A stretch of 64,000 bases of DNA from Lacinutrix sp. Hel_I_90 (lineage in GTDB: Bacteria > Bacteroidota > Bacteroidia > Flavobacteriales > Flavobacteriaceae): NCBI RefSeq assembly GCF_000934685.1, contig NZ_JYNQ01000001.1:2096501-2160500 (forward strand), given 5' to 3'. Below are positions 27,165 through 36,396 of the stretch, one piece after another (position 1 is the first letter of the stretch; each line of letters starts with the position of its first letter). The position numbers and the translations under genes were made by a program. The notes under the pieces are model-generated. The model saw nothing but the letters and a program-made list of their open reading frames with translations, searched no databases and had not been told where the DNA came from.

Positions 27165-28856
27165 TTATTCTTTTATATCTCGCAACTTCAATTGCAAAGA
27201 CACCTGCCCTTGCCATTCATTTTCATCTATGGAGTACGCCGCTTTAAACGTTTTATGTCCTTCAATAAGGCTTAGCCTTTCACCCAAGCCAAAGCCAATA
27301 CATACTATTTTATCACTATTAGGCTGCTTTACTGTAATACGTAAATGTGTTTCATCTTCACCAACACATTTACCGTAGCCCGTATCCATAAGATTATCAC
27401 TCATAAATACAGGAGACATATTTCCTGGGCCACAAGGTGCAAACTGGCTTAAAATTCTATAGAATTTAGGCGTGATTGTGTTAAGTTCTATTTGAGTATC
27501 TATTGCAATTTCTGGCGTTAGTAATCTTTTATCTATGGTGGCTTCTACAACTGCTTCAAATTTTTGTTTGAAAGCCTCGTAATTTTCTTCTTTCAACGTG
27601 AGTCCGGCAGCATATTTATGACCGCCAAATTGTTCAATATGTTCTGCACAGGCTTCTAAAGCATTATATACATCGAAGCCTTTAACAGAACGCGCCGAAG
27701 CCGCTAGTTTATCGCCACTTTTTGTAAATACTAGTGTTGGGCGGTAATAGGTTTCAATAAGCCGGGAAGCCACAATACCAATCACACCTTTGTGCCAGTT
27801 TTCGTTATAAACAACGGTGGTAAAGCGGTCTTGTTCTTTTTGAATTTTAATGTGTTCCAATGCTTCAATCGTGATTTTTTTGTCTGTTTCACGACGGTCT
27901 GTATTGAAATCTTCAATTTCTTTAGCGTAATTTTCAGCCGTTTCTAGGTGCGTTTCTGTTAATAAATTCACCGCATATTGCCCGTGTTTCATGCGTCCTG
28001 CAGCATTAATTCTTGGTGCAATAATAAAAACAACGTCTGTAATGGTTAGTGTGTCTTTTTTAATCTGATTAATGATGGCTTTGAAACCTGCTCGTGGTTT
28101 ATTATTAATCACTTGTAAGCCAAAATAAGCCAGGACTCTATTTTCTCCTGTAATTGGTACAATATCTGCTCCTATTGCTGTGGCGACCAAATCTAAATAA
28201 GGCACTAAATCTGCTATGGTTTGCCCTTTTTTTGAAGCAAGCGCTTGGATTAGTTTAAAACCAACTCCACAGCCGCATAACTCATCAAAAGGGTAATTAC
28301 AATCCTCCTGTTTTGGATCTAAAACGGCGATTGCATTTGGTATTTGTTTTCCTGGTCTGTGGTGATCACAAATAATGAAATCTATGTTTTTCTCTGCTGC
28401 GTAAGCGACTTTATCTATGGCTTTAATACCGCAATCGAGAGCAATAATGAGTGAAAATCCATTGTCTTCAGCAAAATCAATCCCCTTATATGAAATACCA
28501 TAGCCTTCATCATAACGGTCTGGAATGTAGGTTGCCACATTAGAATAGTCACTTAATAAATAACTAGATAACAGAGAGACTGCGGTAGTTCCGTCAACAT
28601 CATAATCACCATAAACCAATATGTTTTCGTTGTTTTCAAAGGCTTTTTCGATGCGTTCAACTGCCTTTTCCATATCTTTCATTAAAAATGGATCATGCAA
28701 ATCGTCTAGGCTGGGTCTAAAAAACAACTTCGCTTCCTGATAAGTTTCAATACCTCTCTGAACCAAAAGACTAGCAACCGCTTCTTCTATTTGAAGGGCT
28801 TGCTGTAAACGTTTTACTTTTTCAAGATTTGGTTTTGGCTTAAGAGTCCAGCGCAT
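27165..28856 (-). CDS. recJ: Single-stranded-DNA-specific exonuclease RecJ
   Basis: It is a 5'-3' ssDNA exonuclease of recombination and mismatch repair. The 563-aa protein has the DHH domain with VYGDYDVDGTTAVSLL, IALDCGIKA and FIICDHHRPG as metal-binding motifs. The DHHA1 domain includes the GGHKYAAGLTL motif. A C-terminal OB-like domain ends the protein. All key aspartates and histidines seen in the family are present. It stands apart from the AddAB-like genes but would act in the same repair network. Confidence 0.95.
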   Translation of the reverse strand: MRWTLKPKPNLEKVKRLQQALQIEEAVASLLVQRGIETYQEAKLFFRPSLDDLHDPFLMKDMEKAVERIEKAFENNENILVYGDYDVDGTTAVSLLSSYLLSDYSNVATYIPDRYDEGYGISYKGIDFAEDNGFSLIIALDCGIKAIDKVAYAAEKNIDFIICDHHRPGKQIPNAIAVLDPKQEDCNYPFDELCGCGVGFKLIQALASKKGQTIADLVPYLDLVATAIGADIVPITGENRVLAYFGLQVINNKPRAGFKAIINQIKKDTLTITDVVFIIAPRINAAGRMKHGQYAVNLLTETHLETAENYAKEIEDFNTDRRETDKKITIEALEHIKIQKEQDRFTTVVYNENWHKGVIGIVASRLIETYYRPTLVFTKSGDKLAASARSVKGFDVYNALEACAEHIEQFGGHKYAAGLTLKEENYEAFKQKFEAVVEATIDKRLLTPEIAIDTQIELNTITPKFYRILSQFAPCGPGNMSPVFMSDNLMDTGYGKCVGEDETHLRITVKQPNSDKIVCIGFGLGERLSLIEGHKTFKAAYSIDENEWQGQVSLQLKLRDIKE

Positions 28857-28899
28857 GAATTAAATGTCGTATTTAAAGTTAAAATTAATGAAGCGAATA

Positions 28900-29334
28900 T
28901 TACGCCATATCACTATTATTATGAAAATGTGTATTTATTTTCAGTGTTGCAAACTGGCGAAACATTTCCATGACGCCGCAATATTTTTCAACCGAAAGGG
29001 TAATCGCTTTATTAATTTTGATTTCATCTAAATCACTGCCATAGAAATGATAATCCACAGAAACAGTATGGTATGTTTTTGGATGCTCTTCAGTAAGTTG
29101 ACCTTCAACTTCAATTTTAAAATCATCAAATGTAATTCTCATTTTTTCAGCCAAAGAGACGATATCTAAACCCGAGCAGGCCGCTAAAGAAGATAACATT
29201 ACGGCTTTAGGTCTTAATGGCTTGTAAGGGTCCTTAATTTCTTCCGACTGACCCAAATTAAATGGATAACCACTTGGGTTATCACTTTCGAAAACCAGTT
29301 TTTCTTTCCAAACTGTTGTGACTTTATGTGACAT
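28900..29334 (-). CDS. OsmC-family peroxiredoxin-like protein
   Basis: This 144-aa cytoplasmic protein has the two conserved cysteines of the OsmC/Ohr fold: Cys53 in SLAACSGLDIVS and Cys119 in VEKYCGVMEM. Such proteins reduce organic hydroperoxides with a thiol donor. The SLAAC...DIVS context fits the YhfA/OsmC subgroup rather than Ohr. It is divergent from an AhpD-like gene 59 bases away, suggesting a shared peroxide-stress promoter region. Confidence 0.88.
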   Translation of the reverse strand: MSHKVTTVWKEKLVFESDNPSGYPFNLGQSEEIKDPYKPLRPKAVMLSSLAACSGLDIVSLAEKMRITFDDFKIEVEGQLTEEHPKTYHTVSVDYHFYGSDLDEIKINKAITLSVEKYCGVMEMFRQFATLKINTHFHNNSDMA

Positions 29335-29392
29335 AATTGAAGAATTTTTCGTTAATTGATAGTTCCAAAAATACTACTAAAAAAACAAACAT

Positions 29393-29983
29393 ATGCCCTT
29401 AGTAACACCTTTAGATGCGGAACACGATATAGAAACTAAAAACTTAGCGGCATTTTTTAATGAGACTTTGGGCTTTTGTCCTAACTCTGTATTAACCATG
29501 CAACGCAGACCTGCCATTTCGAAAGCCTTTATAAATTTAAACAAGGCGGTTATGGCTAATGAAGGGCGTGTAACTTCAGCACTTAAGCGAATGATAGCTT
29601 GGGTGAGTAGTAATGCAACCGGTTGTCGCTATTGCCAGGCACATGCCATTCGTGCAGCTGAACGTTATGGTGCAGAACAAGAACAATTAGATAACATTTG
29701 GGAGTATCGCACACACCCCGCTTTTAATGAAGCAGAACGCGCGGCTTTAGATTTTTCTTTAGCTGCTTCACAAGTCCCCAATGGCGTTGATGCCGCTATG
29801 CAAAAACGTTTACATAAGTATTGGGACGACGGGGAAATTGTAGAAATGCTTGGTGTTGTTTCCTTATTTGGCTACTTAAACCGTTGGAATGATTCTATGG
29901 GAACAACACTAGAAGATGATGCTATAGAAAGTGGTAATCAATACTTAGGAAAACATGGCTTTGAGGTTGGGAAACACGAATAG
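29393..29983 (+). CDS. Carboxymuconolactone decarboxylase/AhpD-like peroxidase-related protein
   Basis: This 196-aa all-helical AhpD-like protein has the redox CxxC motif at Cys78-Cys81 followed by His84 (GCRYCQAHAI). Length and the ending (LEDDAIESGNQYLG) fit the peroxidase-related family often annotated as uncharacterised alkylhydroperoxidase. It probably acts in hydroperoxide detoxification. It shares its upstream region with the divergent OsmC gene and is followed by a terminator. Confidence 0.85.
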   Translation: MPLVTPLDAEHDIETKNLAAFFNETLGFCPNSVLTMQRRPAISKAFINLNKAVMANEGRVTSALKRMIAWVSSNATGCRYCQAHAIRAAERYGAEQEQLDNIWEYRTHPAFNEAERAALDFSLAASQVPNGVDAAMQKRLHKYWDDGEIVEMLGVVSLFGYLNRWNDSMGTTLEDDAIESGNQYLGKHGFEVGKHE

Positions 29984-30027
29984 AAGCTGCGATTATTAGA
30001 GCACTACGCTTTTAGAAATATGAGATT

Positions 30028-30071
30028 AAAACGGCATCACTCCAGAAGATTGGTGAGCAGTCGTTTTTTTT
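30028..30071 (+). terminator. Terminator after the AhpD-like gene
   Basis: An imperfect hairpin (AAAACG...CGTTTT outer pairs, TCAC/GTGA inner pairs) is followed by eight T residues at about 30064-30071. Confidence 0.65.
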
Positions 30072-30081
30072 ATTATATTTG
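30050..30081 (+). promoter_or_regulatory. Promoter of the T9SS esterase gene
   Basis: TTG at 30050-30052 and an exact -7 box TATATTTG at 30074-30081 are 21 bases apart, overlapping the preceding terminator. The leader to the ATG would be about 58 nt. Confidence 0.45.
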
Positions 30082-30145
30082 ATTACCTATTTTATAATGC
30101 TTTGATAATCAAAACACTTAAAAAACCCCAAATAATAAATGTGTT

Positions 30146-31267
30146 ATGCATACTAAACCGCTACTATTAGTTATATTTCTTTTTGTTTTTTGTAGTTCAC
30201 CGCTATTACATGCGCAAACGCCTTATGGCAATGCTGGTGATCACACCGCCGTCATGTTGGGTAGTCCAGACGCTCCTTTTGGTTATTACGAATATCTGCC
30301 AACAAGCTTTAATCAGTCGTCTAGTACCACTTATCCACTTGTTTTATTCTATCATGGTTTGGGAGAAAAAGGTAATGGAACTACAGAATTATATAAAGTA
30401 TTAGCTAATGGCCCACCAAAATTAATTGAACAAGGTTCTGATTTTGAAGCTATTATAATTTCGCCCCAAAGTGCTTCAGGTTGGTTTAGCCCCGCTAATT
30501 TTTTAAGTCTTTTTGACTACTTAACTACTAATTATCCTATAGACCTAAGTAGAGTATACGTAACAGGTTTAAGTGCTGGTGGCGGTGGCACATGGAATGC
30601 CTTAAAAGGTCATTATGATAAAATTGCTGCTGCAGTTCCTATTTGTGGAGCTGGTAGTGTAGCCGATCCCTCTGATTTTTTACAACAAACACCTATTTGG
30701 GCACATCATAATTTTAATGATAATACCGTTGGTAAAGGTCAAACTATTAATAATATGAATAGAATTGCCAACATTACTAATTCTGTCATGACCGTTTATC
30801 CTTACGGCAGCAGTAATTCAGTTGCTGCTGATGATTATTCCATGCAATTTGATACGAATACCCAAACGTGGTCTTCCAGCGCCGGCGTTCATGAACCAAA
30901 CGATAAACTCTCCTTTACGCTTTACAAAAATGGCAATCATGATGCTTGGACAAAAACATATAATAATCAGGAGGTATGGGATTGGATGTTTGCACAAAGC
31001 CTAAATACACTGAGTACTGATGCTGAAAATTTAGAAATATCTTTTAAAATATACCCAAACCCCACTTCAAATAAAGCGACTATTATTACAGCAAATACTG
31101 CTGAAAAAAAGGTGGAAATTTATAACCTTCTTGGTACAAAAATATATAGTAATGTATTATTTAAAGAACTTGATGTAAACGTGAGCACTTATGCTTCAGG
31201 CGTCTATATTGTAAAAGTTAGTGATGCGAATAATAATCAAAAAACCATACGTATGATAGTAAACTAA
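30146..31267 (+). CDS. Secreted esterase/peptidase-like alpha/beta hydrolase with T9SS sorting domain
   Basis: This 373-aa secreted protein has a signal peptide (hydrophobic residues 5-20, cleavage near LLHAQTP). The catalytic domain resembles PHB-depolymerase or feruloyl-esterase-like hydrolases. It has oxyanion FYHGLGEKG, nucleophile elbow GLSAGGGG (after YVT), and a final catalytic His probably in KNGNHDAW. The last ~80 residues are a type A T9SS C-terminal domain (FKIYPNPTSNKATI ... GVYIVKVSD ... IRMIVN). Export across the outer membrane by T9SS is therefore expected. Substrate is unknown; polysaccharide ester or polyester are possible. Confidence 0.88.
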   Translation: MHTKPLLLVIFLFVFCSSPLLHAQTPYGNAGDHTAVMLGSPDAPFGYYEYLPTSFNQSSSTTYPLVLFYHGLGEKGNGTTELYKVLANGPPKLIEQGSDFEAIIISPQSASGWFSPANFLSLFDYLTTNYPIDLSRVYVTGLSAGGGGTWNALKGHYDKIAAAVPICGAGSVADPSDFLQQTPIWAHHNFNDNTVGKGQTINNMNRIANITNSVMTVYPYGSSNSVAADDYSMQFDTNTQTWSSSAGVHEPNDKLSFTLYKNGNHDAWTKTYNNQEVWDWMFAQSLNTLSTDAENLEISFKIYPNPTSNKATIITANTAEKKVEIYNLLGTKIYSNVLFKELDVNVSTYASGVYIVKVSDANNNQKTIRMIVN

Positions 31268-31431
31268 TAGGAACTTCACCTGATTATTGTGAGTTCTAAA
31301 TTTAGAAGCAGGTTATTAATCCCTTCGCGATTATAGTCGAAAGGTCTTGTTCTTACTTTGGAAGTATTACTATAGTAAATGGTATTGCGCTATAAACAAT
31401 CGCTTCAATAAAAACCGTAATAAATAAAAAG

Positions 31432-32790
31432 CTATTTATTAGCCAGCATGTATTTCAAATCATTACTATACGAGGGATAAGTAAAAATCATACGTTTAAA
31501 TTCTGAAACCGTCATCTTATTATTTATAGCTACGGTTAGTAAGTTGATATTTTCATTCGCTTCATGTCCTAAAATATGAGCGCCCACAATCTCACCTGTG
31601 CGTTCGTTTGCTAGTATTTTATAGGCATAGGTGTCTTCATTTCCTTTTTTTGCATTGAACCACTCCTGTGCATCTCCTTTAAAAATCAACACCTTTTTAT
31701 AGCGGTTTTTAGCTTCAGCTTCAGATAGTCCAACAGTAGACAAATTAGGTTGTGTAAATACTGTTGACGGGACTAATGGAAATTGAAATTCTTTTTTGTT
31801 TCCGTTTATTATATTTTCACTAACAATAGAACCTTGCAAACCCGATAAAGGCGTTAAAGGCAAAGACAAATTAGACACATCACCACATGCATACACTTTT
31901 TTGTTTGTTTTACTTTGAAGAAAATCATTTACAATAATCCCGCGCTCATCAAAATCAACGTTTGCATTCTCAAGTTTCAAAGTGCTAATTGACGGTACCC
32001 GTCCCCCGGTATTGAATACGTGTCGGCTTTTATGTCTTTTTTTACTTCCGTTAATCGTATATTTTATTCTTATATTTTTAGTGCGTTTTTCTATTGCCGC
32101 AACTTCAGCATTAAAAATAAATGCAACGCCTAACTTTTCCATTTTGGCGATTAGTTTTTCAACTAAAAAAGAATCAAAATTTAAAAGTGCGCTATCAGCA
32201 TACTCAAAAACAGTGACATTGCAACCCAATACTGCTAGCATAGTTGCGAATTCCATGCCTATATAACCAGCACCTATAAAGCTTGCCGATTTAGGAACCT
32301 TTTCCAGATCAAGGATAGCATCACTGGTTTCTAAGTACTTTTTACCTTTAATATTTAATGTTCTGGGTATTTGACCTGTAGCAATAACAAAATAATTTGC
32401 AGTAATGGTTATTCCCTCTACAATAATTTTATTCTCTGAAATAAATACAGGCGATTGGTGGTACAGATCAATGTTTAATTTTTTTAGATGTTCTTCTGTT
32501 GACACTGGAACTTTCTGAGTAAATTCCGTTTTAAAATTTTGAACTTGCTTCCAGTTTATTTCAGGCAATTTTGATACCCCTAAATTATTTAAGCGTTTGG
32601 ATTGCTCCAACAAAGCAGAAAATTGAAGCATCACTTTTTTTGGATCACAACCTCTATTCGCACAAGTGCCTCCATACTCGCGATTATCGGTAATGCCTAC
32701 GGTTAATTTATTTTTAGCACAGGTCTCGGCAACGGTTTTTCCAGCAATTCCAGAACCAATGACAAAGACGTTATAGTGTTTGGTTTTCAT
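31432..32790 (-). CDS. FAD-dependent pyridine nucleotide-disulfide oxidoreductase
   Basis: This 452-aa flavoprotein of the glutathione/mercuric reductase group has an FAD-binding GSGIAG at residues 12-17 and a redox disulfide Cys43/Cys48 in GGTCANRGCDP. The NAD(P)H-binding segment is SFIGAGYIGMEFATML and the second FAD motif is VYACGDVSN. The usual C-terminal His-Glu dyad (HPTxxE) is replaced by TYPSYSNDL. It is thus not a standard glutathione or lipoamide reductase but belongs to a poorly characterised subgroup. The electron acceptor is unknown. It appears monocistronic. Confidence 0.85.
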   Translation of the reverse strand: MKTKHYNVFVIGSGIAGKTVAETCAKNKLTVGITDNREYGGTCANRGCDPKKVMLQFSALLEQSKRLNNLGVSKLPEINWKQVQNFKTEFTQKVPVSTEEHLKKLNIDLYHQSPVFISENKIIVEGITITANYFVIATGQIPRTLNIKGKKYLETSDAILDLEKVPKSASFIGAGYIGMEFATMLAVLGCNVTVFEYADSALLNFDSFLVEKLIAKMEKLGVAFIFNAEVAAIEKRTKNIRIKYTINGSKKRHKSRHVFNTGGRVPSISTLKLENANVDFDERGIIVNDFLQSKTNKKVYACGDVSNLSLPLTPLSGLQGSIVSENIINGNKKEFQFPLVPSTVFTQPNLSTVGLSEAEAKNRYKKVLIFKGDAQEWFNAKKGNEDTYAYKILANERTGEIVGAHILGHEANENINLLTVAINNKMTVSEFKRMIFTYPSYSNDLKYMLANK

Positions 32791-32973
32791 GTGTTTATAT
32801 TTACTGTTTTTTTAAGGGTAAATACTTTTCGCTATTACTCATTTCTATGGGTGATGCAATTTTGAAAAGGCTCATTTCTTTTGTTAGTTTCAAAAATGAA
32901 GGTAATAAAGAATCGTTCAATCTTTTAGTAAGAAAAAACTAAAGTTTGACCGAATAAGAAAAAGCTGGCGTTT

Positions 32974-34713
32974 TTAATTGCTGATTTGTGCTACACTGAT
33001 TTTAGCTCTGGCACGAATGCTCTGTTGAGAGGCTTCAATTTCAGCTTTTATAAGTGACTGATCTTCTACCATATCACTTGTTGTTTCAATAGCTTTAACA
33101 TACCAGTCTTCCCAAGCTTCTAGTATTGCTATTTGTGTTTTTAAGTCTTCTCCTTGGTCTAAAGCTATTCTACTTTGTTTTAACTCTTCATTTAATCGTT
33201 CTACTGCTGTGTCTTCAATTTGCTTTATAATAACCTTAGCCGTAGTTTCATCTGAATTTAAAAGCGTGAAAGCAGAAACTAACGACGCCGTACCAACATT
33301 TTTAAGTGTCTCTCTAGAGACTTTATCTAATCGATCATTATCGGTATGATAAAATTGATCTGTAAAATGCCAAAACAAAACACTTGGTATATTGGCGCTT
33401 AAAAAGGGCATATGATCGCTCCCTCCTTCAAAGGGATTTGTATTGACTGTCCAGTTGGCTCGTTTCCCTTGTGCCTTGAATATATCAATTAGAAAATCGT
33501 TTAAGTAATGTGGTTTCATTTGCTCTAAGCTCATTTTCATACCCCCCCATTCTGTGTGTTTATCGTTACCCCTAGTCCAGACGGCACTTGGATCTGGCAT
33601 TTTTTCAATTAAAAAAGAACCGCCAGTAATGGCCGTATTTTCTCCAACCATGTCCAAGCTAATCCCCCATTTTATATCTTTTGCGCGTATTGTATCTTCT
33701 TCTACATAACGTTTTGTAGATATTATTTCATCACCCCAAAGGAAAGTCAAGGTACGCTGCGGTCTGATTTTTTCTGCTCTAATTAGTTTTGCCGTTAATG
33801 AAGCCATTTCTAAAGCTACGCCCACTCCTGTCGCATTATCGTTTGCTCCTGGTTCTTGAACGTGAGCACTAAAAACCAAGCGTTCATCAGGTCTTTTTGA
33901 GCCTTTAATATCGGCAACAATGGTTAATTCTTCAGAATCATAGACTTTCGTCACAATAGCTACATTTAATGTTACTGCGCCATTACTTAAACGGGTCTTT
34001 AATCGTTCTTTAGCTTTGTAAGACAGTGCAATGGCCCAGCCTTTTACGTCTTGATTTAAAGGAATAGAACGAAACTGAATAGAAGTTGTGTTTTTTTCTG
34101 GTTGTAAATAACTGGGGTTGCTGTACGATAAAACACCTAGTGCTCCACCTTCGACAACTGCAGTTTGAAACACCCTTGCAGGACTTGATTCTACAAAAAC
34201 TATTTTACCTTTTACCGCCGTATCTTTTAGGGTCTTTAAATCTGATATATAAATAACCTCAGCCGTAACGCCTTCTTTTGGTGTGCTATACGAATTTAAA
34301 GCCACCATATTTCGGTTCGTTAATTGGTACAATAAAGGTTCTTTCTCGCCTTGAATATTTACAATGGCAGAAACAGGTTCCCAGGTTGGGTCTTTAAGCG
34401 GCCGTTTCTCTATGCGATACGTTAACACACTTTCTGGCAAAGCGTTTTCTTCTAAAGCGTAGCCTGCTTTTTCAAGCTGCTTAGCGATTTCATAAATACT
34501 TTTATTAAAGCCCGTATTACCAACAACACGCCAATATTTTTCTACAAAGGCAGTAGTTTCGTAGGCGATGTCTCCAGTAAATTGTTTATTAACTAAATCG
34601 AAATAATTGAATGCTGCTGCCGTGGCATTTTTAAAGTCCTGAGTTTTATTTACTGATTTACAATTCAGTAACACTAGTACAATAGTGATGAGAAGACCTG
34701 TTTTTTTTAACAT
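32974..34713 (-). CDS. M28-family zinc peptidase (lipoprotein)
   Basis: This 579-aa exported lipoprotein has a lipobox at residues 15-18 (LLNC, Cys18). A PA-type insert lies around residues 130-240. The M28 catalytic region has metal ligands in FSAHVQEPGANDNATGVG, LWGDEI, DMVGEN and GGSDHMPFL, with a C-terminal His in FWHFTDQFYHT. Unusually, the first ligand region reads AHVQE rather than AHyD. It is predicted to be an aminopeptidase acting in the periplasm or on the outer membrane. It sits 31 bases downstream of rsmI on the same strand. Confidence 0.87.
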   Translation of the reverse strand: MLKKTGLLITIVLVLLNCKSVNKTQDFKNATAAAFNYFDLVNKQFTGDIAYETTAFVEKYWRVVGNTGFNKSIYEIAKQLEKAGYALEENALPESVLTYRIEKRPLKDPTWEPVSAIVNIQGEKEPLLYQLTNRNMVALNSYSTPKEGVTAEVIYISDLKTLKDTAVKGKIVFVESSPARVFQTAVVEGGALGVLSYSNPSYLQPEKNTTSIQFRSIPLNQDVKGWAIALSYKAKERLKTRLSNGAVTLNVAIVTKVYDSEELTIVADIKGSKRPDERLVFSAHVQEPGANDNATGVGVALEMASLTAKLIRAEKIRPQRTLTFLWGDEIISTKRYVEEDTIRAKDIKWGISLDMVGENTAITGGSFLIEKMPDPSAVWTRGNDKHTEWGGMKMSLEQMKPHYLNDFLIDIFKAQGKRANWTVNTNPFEGGSDHMPFLSANIPSVLFWHFTDQFYHTDNDRLDKVSRETLKNVGTASLVSAFTLLNSDETTAKVIIKQIEDTAVERLNEELKQSRIALDQGEDLKTQIAILEAWEDWYVKAIETTSDMVEDQSLIKAEIEASQQSIRARAKISVAQISN

Positions 34714-34744
34714 TTTTTTTACTGATTATAAGGTAAACTAATAG

Positions 34745-35416
34745 TTACTTTTTTCCACCTACGACAATAACTATTTCGCCTTTTGGTGGTTTGTTCGTGT
34801 AATGTTGAAGAACTTCTTTTGCAGTACCACGAATGGTTTCTTCGTATAGTTTTGTCAATTCTCGTGATACCGAAACCGGCCTGTCATCACCAAAAAACTC
34901 ACAAAAATGTCCTAAAGTTTTAATGAGCTTATGTGGACTTTCGTAAAAAATGATTGTTCGGGTTTCTTCGGCTAACAACATCAAGCGCGTTTGCCTCCCT
35001 TTTTTCACTGGCAAAAAGCCTTCAAAAACAAATTTATCGTTTGGAAGCCCTGAGTTTACTAAGGCTGGAACAAAGGCAGTCGCCCCTGGCAAACAATCCA
35101 CCTCAATATTGTTCTCTACACAAGCACGAGTAAGTAAAAACCCAGGATCTGAAATCGCTGGTGTTCCAGCATCACTAATTAAAGCTATGGTTTCTCCACT
35201 TTTTAAGCGCTCTATGAGTCTTGCCACTGTTTTATGCTCATTGTGCATGTGGTGACTTTGCATTGGAGTGTTGACCTCAAAATGCTTTAACAATTTGCCT
35301 GAAGTTCTGGTGTCTTCAGCTAAAATATAATCGGCAGCCTTTAAAACAGAAATGGCTCTAAAGGTCATGTCTTCTAGATTACCAATGGGTGTAGGTACGA
35401 TGTAGAGTTTACTCAT
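34745..35416 (-). CDS. rsmI: 16S rRNA (cytidine(1402)-2'-O)-methyltransferase
   Basis: It methylates the ribose of C1402 in the ribosomal decoding centre. It has 223 aa with the SAM-dependent tetrapyrrole-methylase fold. Hallmarks are LYIVPTPIGNLEDMTFRA, YILAEDTRTSGKLLKHF, LISDAGTPAISDPG and PGATAFVPALV, all diagnostic of RsmI. The start overlaps a 36-codon micro-ORF by 8 bases. The protein is slightly shorter than the ~280-aa proteobacterial form, as is common in Bacteroidota. Confidence 0.95.
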   Translation of the reverse strand: MSKLYIVPTPIGNLEDMTFRAISVLKAADYILAEDTRTSGKLLKHFEVNTPMQSHHMHNEHKTVARLIERLKSGETIALISDAGTPAISDPGFLLTRACVENNIEVDCLPGATAFVPALVNSGLPNDKFVFEGFLPVKKGRQTRLMLLAEETRTIIFYESPHKLIKTLGHFCEFFGDDRPVSVSRELTKLYEETIRGTAKEVLQHYTNKPPKGEIVIVVGGKK

Positions 35417-35519
35417 TTTTTTTTAATTGCTTTTCTATAAATACATCGCAACGGAATACAGCATCAGCGCACTTAAATAATGCTGTGGCTGTGCAATAAA
35501 TAGTTTTTTGCATTTTCAT
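35409..35519 (-). CDS. Possible 36-aa leader ORF overlapping rsmI
   Basis: On the minus strand an ATG frame encodes MKMQKTIYCTATALFKCADA and 16 more residues. It contains three Cys and stops 8 bases inside rsmI. Position suggests a translationally coupled leader peptide or a small protein, but it could be chance. No homologous family is recognised. Confidence 0.25.
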   Translation of the reverse strand: MKMQKTIYCTATALFKCADAVFRCDVFIEKQLKKNE

Positions 35520-35540
35520 GTGCTTAGATTAATTGGTTTT

Positions 35541-36278
35541 TTAGCTAAACCGTGCTTCAATAATTTCCATAAAACGCTCAGAGACTTCTTCTTTGCCAGT
35601 CCAAAAATCGTATTCTGGTTTTATTTGGGTTTGAATAAACTTTATGGCTTCATCAAAACTTGCCGTGGTATTCAGTTGAGAAATCACACGATGATAATCC
35701 TCGTGTTTGCCATCAAATAAAAACTTTATAAATGCTAATTTGTCATTCAGTCCTATTTTTAATCCTCCAGATTTTAGTTTGTCGTTTAAGGATTTCTTTT
35801 CTGCCTCAGTTTTTTTATTACCCACTTTATCAAATACAGGCACATGTTTAAAATCGGCAGTGATGTCTTCAAAATCATTTTTATGAAACTTCATTCTTGC
35901 ATTCACCTCATCAAAAATAGCATCAACAATTTGTGTCTCTTCAGGCATTTGTGCTACAATATCCTTTATTTTTTCCATCAAAGGCTCGGTAATTTCCTCT
36001 TCATCAGAGTCATCCAAATTAACATAGGTTTTATTTCCTACCTCTATATTATCACTCACTTTATTATTAAACGCAGTATCCAGCATATCAAAAAATGAAG
36101 AGTCGTTACCAATAGTTGGAAGCTGTTCTTCAAAATTTTCTTGTGCAAATTTTAAAACCGTTAATTTTTCATAAAGTGCAGCGACTTCTGCGTGCAGTTT
36201 ATTAATATCTTCCTTGCCCTTTAGTTTAAGAATCTTATGAGCAATGCTCATTAATTCTGATTCTAACTTCTTCTTCAT
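35541..36278 (-). CDS. Conserved-looking cytoplasmic protein of unknown function
   Basis: This 245-aa acidic protein with no signal peptide or membrane segment is not a family I can name. The N-terminal ~50 residues form a helical, coiled-coil-like segment (SELMSIAHKILKLKGKEDINKLHAEVAALYEKLTVLK is its region). A very acidic middle (LDDSDEEEITEP) follows. The C-terminal half contains LNDKLAFIKFLFDGKHEDYHRVI, a helical segment that looks well folded. It sits divergent from tdk-alr and upstream of rsmI on the same strand with a ~125-base gap. The sequence has normal flavobacterial codon use. Confidence 0.8.
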   Translation of the reverse strand: MKKKLESELMSIAHKILKLKGKEDINKLHAEVAALYEKLTVLKFAQENFEEQLPTIGNDSSFFDMLDTAFNNKVSDNIEVGNKTYVNLDDSDEEEITEPLMEKIKDIVAQMPEETQIVDAIFDEVNARMKFHKNDFEDITADFKHVPVFDKVGNKKTEAEKKSLNDKLKSGGLKIGLNDKLAFIKFLFDGKHEDYHRVISQLNTTASFDEAIKFIQTQIKPEYDFWTGKEEVSERFMEIIEARFS

Positions 36279-36334
36279 TACTTAAAGTTTTATAATTATT
36301 TGTATTTATTGCAATTTAGCCTTTTGATTTTTAA

Positions 36335-36342
36335 TAAATTTG
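36335..36342 (+). promoter_or_regulatory. -7 promoter box of tdk-alr
   Basis: TAAATTTG is an exact match to TAnnTTTG, 54 bases before the tdk ATG. A TTG lies 23 bases upstream of it, slightly longer than the ideal spacing. Confidence 0.4.
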
Positions 36343-36396
36343 AGCCATCTTTATCAAAACGATAATTGCGTTTTATTCTAGTGTTAAAATTACGAA

